From: Deinococcus rhizophilus
GTDB lineage: Bacteria; Deinococcota; Deinococci; Deinococcales; Deinococcaceae
Assembly (NCBI RefSeq): GCF_030271215.1
Contig: NZ_JASNGB010000062.1
Span: 449 to 15,099, forward strand
DNA length: 14,651 nucleotides
Reading direction: 5' to 3'
In this document: one piece after another, positions 7,235 through 14,651 of the stretch
How the letters are laid out: the number at the start of each line of letters is the position of its first letter
Numbering within the stretch: position 1 is the first letter of the stretch
Program-made: the position numbers and the translations under genes
The notes under the pieces: generated by a model
Told to the model about the DNA's origin: nothing
Seen by the model: only the letters and a program-made list of their open reading frames with translations
The model's database searches: none

Positions 7235-7770
7235 CCCTGCTCAACGTCGTGGACGTGGAGGCCACCTGCTGGGCGGGTGAGCCTCCACCCGGGCAGCGGA
7301 ACGAAATCATCGAGATCGGCATCTGTGTGCTGGACCTCGAGTCGCTCGAGCGGCTGGAGAAACGGAGCGTGCTTGTTCGGCCCGAGCACTCGGAGGTCAG
7401 CGCCTTCTGCACCCAACTGACCGGCCTGACGTCGGAGGAGGTCGCGACCGGTCTGTCTTTCCGTGAAGCCTGCGACGTGCTGCGGCGTGAGTTCCACTCG
7501 GATTCGCGGCCCTGGGCGAGCTGGGGCGACTACGACCGCCGGCAGTTCGAGCGGCAGTGCGTCGGGGACGTCCGGTACCCCTTCAGCTCCAGGCACACGA
7601 ATGCCAAGCAGGTGTATGCCAGCGGGTACGGCCTCAACCGGCCGGGAATGGCCAGAGCCCTGCGGCACACCGGTCTTCCGCTGGACGGCACCCATCACCG
7701 CGGGGCCGACGACGCCTGGAACATCGCCGCCTTGATCGCCCGGATGGTCCGGGACGGGCTCTGGCATTAG
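7231..7770 (+). CDS. DEDDh 3'-5' exonuclease, ERI-1-like
   Basis: The product is 179 residues and looks like a single exonuclease domain. The DEDDh residues are visible: Asp8 and Glu10 in VVDVEATCW (ExoI), Asp100 in WGDYDRRQF (ExoII), and a histidine of HHRGADDA (155 or 156) with Asp160 (ExoIII). ATCW and the NEIIEIG segment resemble the ERI-1/3'hExo and KapD type, whose members trim RNA 3' ends. The GTG start at 7231 was chosen because it overlaps the RNA ligase stop as GTGA and gives an N-terminus just before the first catalytic Asp. Overlap with the ligase suggests a joint role, for example trimming RNA 3' ends before sealing. This is inferred from context. All catalytic residues are intact even though the ligase has a stop. 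Confidence 0.85.
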   Translation: MTLLNVVDVEATCWAGEPPPGQRNEIIEIGICVLDLESLERLEKRSVLVRPEHSEVSAFCTQLTGLTSEEVATGLSFREACDVLRREFHSDSRPWASWGDYDRRQFERQCVGDVRYPFSSRHTNAKQVYASGYGLNRPGMARALRHTGLPLDGTHHRGADDAWNIAALIARMVRDGLWH

Positions 7771-7906
7771 AACAGGGGCGAGGTGATCCACTTTGAGGCC
7801 GCTCTACTCGGCCGCCCGGACGACCTGACCATTCCCCCTGGGCTTCCGGATCCGCGCGCGGTGAGACGCTGGCCGAGTCCTCATGGCCGTGTGACATCCC
7901 ACGGGG

Positions 7907-9271
7907 ATGGCTGTAAGAAGACGAGTTGGAGAAGGTACCGTCCACCCCATGGTTCTGAAGGGCCGTGTCGTCAGTTTCCGGGGGCTGGCCAGCTACAAAG
8001 ATCCCGTCACCGGGAAACAGCGCCGCCGGTCGGTGAGCCGCAAAACCCGTGAGGAGGCGGAACGGGCCCTCGCGGCCCTACTGCGCACCCTCCCGAAGGC
8101 GAAGCCGGTAAAGCGCCGCACGGCCACCCCACCCGCCCTGCCGCCAGCCAGGGAGCCTGACTCCCTGCACGCCTTCCTGCTGCGCTGGCTGGCCTACAAG
8201 GAACGCGACGTGCGGCCCTCCACATACCGTACGTATGTGCAGGCCCTGCTCCCGGTGCTCCCCACCCTCGGAGCGCGTTCCCTCGCCGGGCTTCAGGTGC
8301 TCGAGGTCGAGGAGATGATGCAGACCCTGCACCAACAGAACGGTCCCCGTGGAGCTGGGCGGTCGCTGCACATCCTGCGAATGGCGTTGCGGCAGGCGGT
8401 GCGTTGGCAGCTCGTGCCCCTCAACGTGGCGGAGAACATCCGCAAACCTAGGGTCACCCGGCAGGAGACGCTGGTGTGGACCCCGGCACAGGCGGCGAAG
8501 TTCCTGAAGGTGGCGCAGGGACACCGCCTCTACCCCCTCTTCGCGCTGGCCCTGAGCACCGGGATGCGCCGGGGCGAGCTGCTGGCCCTGCACTGGGGAG
8601 ACGTAGACCTGGAAGGCCGTGAGATCACCGTCCGGCACAATCTGGTCAAGGACGCGGCTGGGCATTACGGCATCGGACAGCCGAAGACCGACGCCGGGCA
8701 TCGCCGCATCCTGCTGGCTGGGGATACGGTCGACCTGCTAAAGGATCATGCACAGCGGGAACAGCGGGGAAGACGGACGCCTCGCCCCACCGACCTGGTG
8801 TTCACGGCAGCATCTGGGAATCACGTGCAGGGCCGTCACCTCGACCGGACCTACCGGGCGCTGATGGAGGAGGCGGGCGTGCCGCGGCTGCGCTTTCATG
8901 ACCTGCGGCATACAGCAGCGAGCCTGCTGATCCGCCGGGGCGTACCGCCCAAAGTCGTGGCAGACCGTCTGGGTCATGCCGATGCCAGCTTCACCCTGAA
9001 GGTCTACACGCACCTGTACGACGACCAACGGGCGGTGGGGGCTCTGTCCCTGACTGACCTCCTGGAGACGGGAAGGGAGGGACATGGCCCCGTCCCACGG
9101 CCCACCTCAGCGGCTGACCTGAGCCAGGGTCTGGAAGCTTTGAAGCAACTCCATCGGGCCCTGGGCACCTTCCTCGAGACAGCACCGCAATGGGCGACGA
9201 CAGTGCTGCGTGATGTGGTCCTCACCCGAAGCAGCCCTAGAAAAACGCTGCGGAGTCCCACTTCCGGGTGA
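7907..9271 (+). CDS. Phage-type tyrosine integrase
   Basis: The product is 454 residues. Residues 1-60 form an arm-type DNA-binding domain (GEGTVH, then RGLASYKDPVTGKQRRR). Residues about 85-180 form the SAM-like core-binding domain, and about 188-385 the catalytic domain. All catalytic residues are present: Arg221 in STGMRRGEL, Lys260 in QPKTDAGHR, His331 and Arg334 in HDLRHTAAS, His357 in RLGHAD, and nucleophile Tyr367 in KVYTHLY. About 70 residues of Pro/Thr-rich tail follow. The ATG at 7907 was preferred because it keeps the RRVGEGTVH segment common to such integrases; a later ATG at 7949 would remove it. It lies 136 bp after the exonuclease. It is probably the integrase of the surrounding element, but no attachment site or tRNA gene is visible. 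No excisionase or other phage gene is adjacent. Confidence 0.9.
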   Translation: MAVRRRVGEGTVHPMVLKGRVVSFRGLASYKDPVTGKQRRRSVSRKTREEAERALAALLRTLPKAKPVKRRTATPPALPPAREPDSLHAFLLRWLAYKERDVRPSTYRTYVQALLPVLPTLGARSLAGLQVLEVEEMMQTLHQQNGPRGAGRSLHILRMALRQAVRWQLVPLNVAENIRKPRVTRQETLVWTPAQAAKFLKVAQGHRLYPLFALALSTGMRRGELLALHWGDVDLEGREITVRHNLVKDAAGHYGIGQPKTDAGHRRILLAGDTVDLLKDHAQREQRGRRTPRPTDLVFTAASGNHVQGRHLDRTYRALMEEAGVPRLRFHDLRHTAASLLIRRGVPPKVVADRLGHADASFTLKVYTHLYDDQRAVGALSLTDLLETGREGHGPVPRPTSAADLSQGLEALKQLHRALGTFLETAPQWATTVLRDVVLTRSSPRKTLRSPTSG

Positions 9272-9292
9272 GCCAGCCACCCAGATGCTGGC
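9272..9292 (+). terminator. Weak hairpin after the integrase stop
   Basis: GCCAGC (9272-9277) and GCTGGC (9287-9292) form a 6-bp stem with a 9-nt loop right after the integrase TGA. There is no T tract, so it is at best a factor-assisted terminator or a stability element. Confidence 0.25.
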
Positions 9293-9315
9293 CAGCCTCA
9301 CGTCAAGGGACTGCC

Positions 9316-9343
9316 TATAAGTGTACGGCATTTTGCCGTACAC
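9316..9343 (+). promoter_or_regulatory. Palindromic operator of the toxin-antitoxin operon, with overlapping -10-like box
   Basis: GTGTACGGCA (9321-9330), TTT, TGCCGTACAC (9334-9343) is a perfect 10+10 inverted repeat. TATAAG (9316-9321), a possible -10 box, abuts it, and TACACT (9339-9344) at its other edge is an alternative -10. It ends 18 bp before the antitoxin ATG, which has AGGAGG at 9351-9356. Ribbon-helix-helix antitoxins of this type usually repress their own operon through such palindromes, alone or in complex with the toxin, so autoregulation is the natural reading. Confidence 0.75.
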
Positions 9344-9361
9344 TAGGATCAGGAGGGAACC

Positions 9362-9640
9362 ATGACGAGTGCAGCCAAACTTCAGAGGCTTGAGGCACGC
9401 ATCGACGCCGAGAAGAAGGAAACGATCGGGGCGGCGGCCGCCGTGCAGGGCCTGTCTATCAGCGACTTCGTGATTCAGGCGGCCTACAACCGCGCGCTGG
9501 AGACCCTCCAGGCCCACCGCACCTTGCAACTGTCGGCCGCAGATCAGCACCTGTTTATGGAGACCCTGATGAACCCGCCGGCTCCGAACGACGCCCTGCG
9601 TCAGGCTGCTGCCCGCAGCCGGGAGCGCTTCGGTTCGTGA
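9362..9640 (+). CDS. DUF1778 ribbon-helix-helix antitoxin (TacA/AtaR-like)
   Basis: The product is 92 residues. The N-terminal half (about 5-48) is the ribbon-helix-helix DNA-binding domain of the DUF1778 family: a strand KLQRLEARIDAEKK, a helix ETIGAAAAVQG, then LSISDFVIQAAYNRALETL. The C-terminal part (LSAADQHLFMETLMNPP, then a basic-ended helix to RERFGS) is the segment that in this family wraps the toxin and blocks its active site. AGGAGG sits 5 nt before the ATG. Its last codon and stop overlap the toxin start as GTGA, ensuring coupled synthesis. It neutralises the acetyltransferase encoded next and very likely represses the operon at the palindrome 18 bp upstream. Confidence 0.9.
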   Translation: MTSAAKLQRLEARIDAEKKETIGAAAAVQGLSISDFVIQAAYNRALETLQAHRTLQLSAADQHLFMETLMNPPAPNDALRQAAARSRERFGS

Positions 9641-10149
9641 CCGCGGCCTTCCGCATCGTCCCCTTCAGCCCGAACTATGACACCAGTGCCTTCGAAAGCC
9701 TGGATGAGCACCTGACCGCCTATCTGAAGGAGGGCCGCCTGCAGCGGGACCTGAAGATGGGTCAGGCGGCTGTGTTCCTGATGGTCGACGAGGCAGACCG
9801 CGTCCAGGGGTACTACACCCTGGCGTCGGCCAGCGTCGGGCGCCAGGAGGTGTTCAGCGGGACCCAGGCCCGGAAGTTTCCCTACCCGCAGGTGGCGGTG
9901 ACCCTGTTGGGCCGCGTGGCCATTCATCGAGATCTCCGTGGTCAGGGGATCGGCACGGACCTCATCCTGTATGCCCTGCATCAGGCGGCGCAAGCGTCAC
10001 AGACGGTGGCATCCTACGCGGTCATTCTGGACGCCAAGAACGAGAAGGTCGCGGCCCTCTATGCCTCCTTGGGGTTTATCCCCTTTCGGGATCAGCCCCT
10101 TAAGCTCTTTCTCCCGATGGACACCATTCGGCAACTGCAACTGCCCTAG
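9637..10149 (+). CDS. GNAT acetyltransferase toxin (TacT/AtaT-like)
   Basis: The product is 170 residues in a GNAT fold. Features are FESLDEHLTAYLKEG with QRDLKMGQAAVFLMVDE at the N-terminus, QGYYTLASASV, and the acetyl-CoA-binding loop in VAIHRDLRGQGIGTDLI (pyrophosphate loop at residues 101-106). ALYASLGFIPF near residue 142 places a tyrosine where this family has its general acid. Known members acetylate the amino group of aminoacyl-tRNAs and stop translation; the tRNA preferred here cannot be told from sequence. The GTG start overlaps the antitoxin stop by 4 nt. It forms with the preceding gene a type II toxin-antitoxin pair that could stabilise the plasmid or island. All key segments look intact. 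Confidence 0.9.
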   Translation: MTAAFRIVPFSPNYDTSAFESLDEHLTAYLKEGRLQRDLKMGQAAVFLMVDEADRVQGYYTLASASVGRQEVFSGTQARKFPYPQVAVTLLGRVAIHRDLRGQGIGTDLILYALHQAAQASQTVASYAVILDAKNEKVAALYASLGFIPFRDQPLKLFLPMDTIRQLQLP

Positions 10150-10571
10150 CGGTCGGTGAAGGATCTGGTCATATGTGCCCAACTGGCCTGGAGGCGATGG
10201 CTTTGAGGGCTGCTCATCCCCGGAACTTTGTGGACGAATGCGCGCCCTGAGGTTTGGTGGGGTAGCCATAAGCTCGCGCCACTCGCCGTGCCGAGGGAGC
10301 TTGCCACGGTGCGGCTCGTTCAGGGTGCCAGGCGGCGTTGCTGCGCAGCGCGTTGAATCAAGGACACAGCTGGGAGGGCTGAGAGTTGCTCTGCCAGCCC
10401 AATGCTTGCGGCTTCTGACCAACGTACTGCCTGCTAGCCCAGCAAGAGCGCTGTTCGCTTCAGTTGGAACACGTCCTCCGGTGTCGCGACCACCATCAGC
10501 CCTGGCACCGGATGATCGCTAGGGTTGGCTGACCCCTGGACAGCGTCAGAAGCCCCTGTCAGTTATTCAGG
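10150..10571. other. Intergenic region, no gene recognised
   Basis: No frame has a good start, ribosome binding site or recognisable protein. A plus-strand open frame of 115 codons (10175-10522) has low-complexity composition and no ribosome binding site. The main structure is a hairpin at 10376-10400: GGGCTG and AGAG pair with CTCT and CAGCCC around TTG with a 2-nt bulge. GCTGCGCAGC, a small palindrome, lies near 10340. Either could belong to a recombinase target or decayed sequence; neither is assigned. Confidence 0.45.
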
Positions 10572-10584
10572 CATAATTGACCTT
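10572..10584 (+). promoter_or_regulatory. -10 box for a leaderless recombinase mRNA
   Basis: CATAAT (10572-10577) lies seven bases before the ATG at 10585, so transcription would start at or beside the ATG. No Shine-Dalgarno sequence is present, and the -35 region is not recognisable. It supports choosing the 10585 ATG over the TTG at 10525, which lies upstream of this box. Confidence 0.5.
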
Positions 10585-11597
<1,013 letters not shown>

Positions 11598-11598
<1 letters not shown>

Positions 11599-11619
11599 GC
11601 CGTGCAGGCAAGCACGGCC
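11598..11619 (+). terminator. Hairpin directly after the recombinase stop
   Basis: GGCCGTGC (11598-11605), a 6-nt loop and GCACGGCC (11612-11619) form a perfect 8-bp GC-rich stem whose first base is the last base of the TAG stop. No T tract follows. Position and strength suggest a transcript 3' end, possibly factor-dependent; a recombinase target is an alternative. Confidence 0.45.
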
Positions 11620-11711
11620 CGAACGGCTCGCGACGCTGGAGGTCGTGGGTCAGTTCGGGAACGTTGACCTCTCACACAACCGCTCCAACGGAGGGTTTGT
11701 TCTGATTCAAC

Positions 11712-11733
11712 CGAAATATTAACGGATATTTCG
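11712..11733. repeat. AT-rich 8-bp inverted repeat
   Basis: CGAAATAT (11712-11719) and ATATTTCG (11726-11733) form a perfect inverted repeat with a 6-nt loop. It overlaps the stop of the putative minus-strand small gene at 11719. It could be a mild terminator for that gene or a protein-binding site; no T tract is present. Confidence 0.3.
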
Positions 11734-11991
11734 CTTCATGGTGAAAAAGACCTCTGGAAAAAGCTGTCTGGGAAGGCATTTTTTCGACTTGCCCACAGAA
11801 TCGCTAGGAAGGGGCCTCCAGTCGCCGCTGAGGGGTACAGCCTCCCCAGATAGGATCTCGCCTTCATGACCATGCACAGTCAGAATGCAAGTCGCTCCTT
11901 CCTTGGCAGGAGTTCCAGGCAGGTCTGGCGGCTTGATGTTGGCAAGCAGCCTTGAGAAGTGGAACATGTGCACGAGAGGCGCGTGTTCCAC
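11719..11991 (-). CDS. Putative small protein, unrecognised
   Basis: The frame encodes 90 residues from a GTG at 11991: MEHAPLVHMFHFSRLLANI at the N-terminus and FPEVFFTMKRNIR at the end. It is supported mainly by a perfect AGGAGG (11996-12001) four bases before the GTG. No domain, signal peptide or membrane segment is recognised. Codon use is less GC-rich than that of neighbours. The frame is open upstream into the IS element (to 12129), but that part is IS sequence and so not the native start. The GTG lies in the stem of a strong hairpin (11956-11994), which may hold translation down. It ends inside an AT-rich palindrome. It may be a real small gene or a chance frame. Confidence 0.35.
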   Translation of the reverse strand: MEHAPLVHMFHFSRLLANIKPPDLPGTPAKEGATCILTVHGHEGEILSGEAVPLSGDWRPLPSDSVGKSKKCLPRQLFPEVFFTMKRNIR

Positions 11992-11994
11992 TTC
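11956..11994 (-). promoter_or_regulatory. Hairpin covering the start codon of the putative small gene
   Basis: GAAGTGGAACATG (11956-11968) pairs with CGTGTTCCACTTC (11982-11994), 13 positions with one G-U/A-C wobble site; two more pairs can extend it inward. On the minus strand the GTG start at 11991 lies in the 5' arm, and the AGGAGG ribosome binding site lies just outside it. Such a structure would reduce initiation unless opened. It could also be an unrelated remnant of a mobile element. Confidence 0.4.
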
Positions 11995-12060
11995 CCCTCC
12001 TCTTAGATAAGATTCAGGGTACAGCCCTATGGTCACGTGCTCAGATGCCAGTGGCTGTGT

Positions 12061-12070
12061 GCCCTGGCCC
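12061..12070. repeat. Target site duplication, left copy
   Basis: GCCCTGGCCC flanks the IS on the left and is repeated exactly at 13343-13352. Direct repeats of 9 to 13 bp are usual for IS4-family insertions. Confidence 0.85.
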
Positions 12071-12088
12071 CTGACCGCCTGACAGATT

Positions 12089-12095
<7 letters not shown>
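12071..12095. repeat. IS left terminal inverted repeat
   Basis: CTGACCGCCTGACA (12071-12084), a variable 5-base part and TATGAG (12090-12095) match the right end inverted at 20 of 25 positions. Confidence 0.85.
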
Positions 12096-13342
<1,247 letters not shown>

Positions 13343-13352
13343 GCCCTGGCCC
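13343..13352. repeat. Target site duplication, right copy
   Basis: GCCCTGGCCC repeats the 10 bases at 12061-12070 exactly, directly after the CAG tip of the IS. Confidence 0.85.
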
Positions 13353-13362
13353 TCCAACGGCC

Positions 13363-13905
13363 TCAAAATACCAGAGTGACGTCGAAGTCCGATAGGAAGC
13401 CGGTGGCCCGGTCGTAGTCCCGAATCATGTCGGCTTCTTGGCGACTGACGATGACGTTGCAGCGGTCGGCGGCCAGCGCTTGCACGATGAGCGCCGCGTG
13501 GCCGCCACGCTCGGTCATCCGCTGTGCCTGGACCACACTGCGGGCGTAGCCGCTGACCCCCGCGTCACGGGCATCCAGCGCGTTGTAGGTCCACAGCAGA
13601 CTGCCGTCCATGCTGCAGATGCGCGGCAGCAGGCAGGGAGAAAAGCCCGTGCCTAGGGCGTCGATGATGAGACCTGAGAAGCGGGCCGTGGGCACTGGGC
13701 GCACGACATTCACCACGTTGACCTTCGTGACGTTCACCGTGATGCGGGGCGCCGGGGGCCGGGGGGCCAGCACCTGCAGAAGGTTGGTAGCGCTGCCCAG
13801 GGGGGCGCTCATCTTCACGAAGACGAGGCTGGAGCCGTCGGGCATACGCTCGATCCGGGGCTCGCCCACGATCTGGCCACGCACGACGGCGCTCACGCGG
13901 GTGGT
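13363..13905 (-). pseudogene. 5'-truncated second copy of the FlgP-like gene
   Basis: The frame encodes residues 111-287 of the FlgP-like protein at 4967-5830, with no insertions or deletions and 157 of 177 residues identical by my count. The signal peptide and the first half of the LPP20-like domain are missing. Similarity stops at two ACC codons (to 13905), and four codons further upstream is an in-frame TAA (13915-13917). A GTG at 13896 could start it, but no ribosome binding site or signal peptide is present, so it is probably a remnant. In the first 44 aligned codons I count 26 base differences, 19 codons changed silently and only 4 changing the residue. The copies therefore diverged under selection for protein sequence long before this one was cut. 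It may be cotranscribed with nothing now, as the IS lies directly 3'. Confidence 0.8.
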
Positions 13906-14074
13906 GACTGAGGGTTATAGGACGCACCACGACCAGCAGCGCCCCGAGAGGTGTGCTGATGCCGATGCTGGATTCAATAACGCTTACGGCGCTCGCGCTT
14001 TCAGCAGGGGATGCGAGGCTCGCTCGGCCACTTGACTGTCCGCCTTCCCCACCTGTTCTCAGCTCAAGTAGCTT

Positions 14075-14651
14075 TTAGCGATAGAACCCGATGACATACG
14101 TGTTCTCGGGTCGCCAGTCAACCCATTCGCAAGACATGCCGCGGTGGGCTGGACCCGCCCAGCCTCCGCTTTCATCCAGAAGTCCCACACAATGCTCAAC
14201 AGGGTTCAACCGGTACCTCTGGTCTGTGCGGGGGTTGCCTCCGAAGTTCGTGGTCTCTAATTGGGATGGAGCAACACCCATAAAATCCCTGACCATCAGG
14301 TCAATCATCTTCTTCCGCGTTGCCACAGGTACTTTGTGCCAGACTTCACCCGCCATGACCAGTTCGGCTTGCATGAGAGTGCCATCCGGCAGCCTTTCCG
14401 TCCAGAGTTCGATCCCCTTGAAGCCGGGAAGGCTGTAAGCATGATGTGTTCCAAGAGGGGGAGCTTTGCCGCTGTAGAGCTGACTCCCCCTCTTATTGAT
14501 GAGCTGACACCGGTAGGCCTTACAGAAGGGACTGACGGCGACGCTGCCTTTGGTGCCCAGCGGAGCGGCCTGAGCTGGGGCGTGAACCAAGAGAAGCGCG
14601 AAGCCCAAAAAAACTATGACGGCAAAGGGGGCTTGAGGAGTAGGCTGGGAG
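14075..14651 (-). CDS. Secreted protein of unknown function, 5' end outside the window
   Basis: The frame is open to the right edge. A TTG at 14608 could start it, but that would cut through a hydrophobic segment (APFAVIVFLGFALLLV, ending HAPAQAA), which reads as one complete signal peptide core. The real start is therefore probably beyond 14651. The mature part is about 165 residues with four cysteines: two in CKAYRC near the N-terminus, one in EHCVGLL and one in MSCEWVDW, which could form two disulphides in the periplasm. Other segments are GIELWTERLPDGTLMQAELVM and NPRTDQRYRLNP. No family is recognised. It is separated from the truncated FlgP-like copy by 169 bp in which no feature was found. 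Confidence 0.6.
   Translation of the reverse strand, partial: SQPTPQAPFAVIVFLGFALLLVHAPAQAAPLGTKGSVAVSPFCKAYRCQLINKRGSQLYSGKAPPLGTHHAYSLPGFKGIELWTERLPDGTLMQAELVMAGEVWHKVPVATRKKMIDLMVRDFMGVAPSQLETTNFGGNPRTDQRYRLNPVEHCVGLLDESGGWAGPAHRGMSCEWVDWRPENTYVIGFYR

Noticed and set aside
10175..10522. 115-codon plus-strand frame between the toxin and the recombinase
   Set aside because: No ribosome binding site, Ser/Pro/Arg-rich composition and no recognisable domain; likely noncoding.
13363..13896. Truncated FlgP-like copy as a functional short gene
   Set aside because: There is no signal peptide, no ribosome binding site before the GTG at 13896 and half of the conserved domain is missing.

Overview
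The window looks like a piece of a Deinococcus replicon, probably an accessory one such as a megaplasmid. Most of it is GC-rich. It carries a DraRnl-type (Rnl5) RNA ligase, a hallmark first described in Deinococcus radiodurans. Two genes have a -10 box six to seven bases before their ATG, which fits leaderless mRNAs, common in this genus. The genus is an inference from these traits; no rRNA or tRNA is present to confirm it.

Left third (1-5830): an envelope region. A DUF945/YdgA-like exported protein (379-1647, minus) is divergent from a tightly packed three-gene operon (2111-5830, plus). The operon encodes a CsgG/FlgO-like protein, a FlgT-like protein and a FlgP/LPP20-like protein, the same three families that form accessory rings of the Vibrio flagellum. 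No flagellar gene is seen here and Deinococcus is not flagellated, so the set probably builds another envelope structure. The divergent intergenic region holds two abutting palindromes that match the Gram-positive LexA (SOS) box consensus. The second half of the FlgO-like gene is strikingly AT-rich, as if its C-terminal domain had been imported.

Middle (5831-11619): an accessory block. After a possible transposase tail comes an RNA ligase gene whose only defect is an in-frame TAA at codon 146; on either side of it the 342-codon frame is intact, with the nucleotidyl lysine exactly at codon 165. It overlaps by 4 nt a DEDDh 3'-5' exonuclease gene, suggesting an RNA end-processing and sealing unit. 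Next come a phage-type tyrosine integrase, a DUF1778-GNAT (TacAT/AtaRT-like) toxin-antitoxin operon with a clear palindromic operator, and a second, XerC/D-like tyrosine recombinase.

Right third (11620-14651): a possible small gene whose start codon lies in a hairpin; a complete IS4-family insertion sequence (12071-13342) with CTGA-type ends and a perfect 10-bp target duplication; a 5'-truncated inverted copy of the FlgP-like gene (13363-13905); and a secreted protein of unknown function running off the right edge. The two FlgP-like copies form a diverged inverted repeat that brackets the accessory block.
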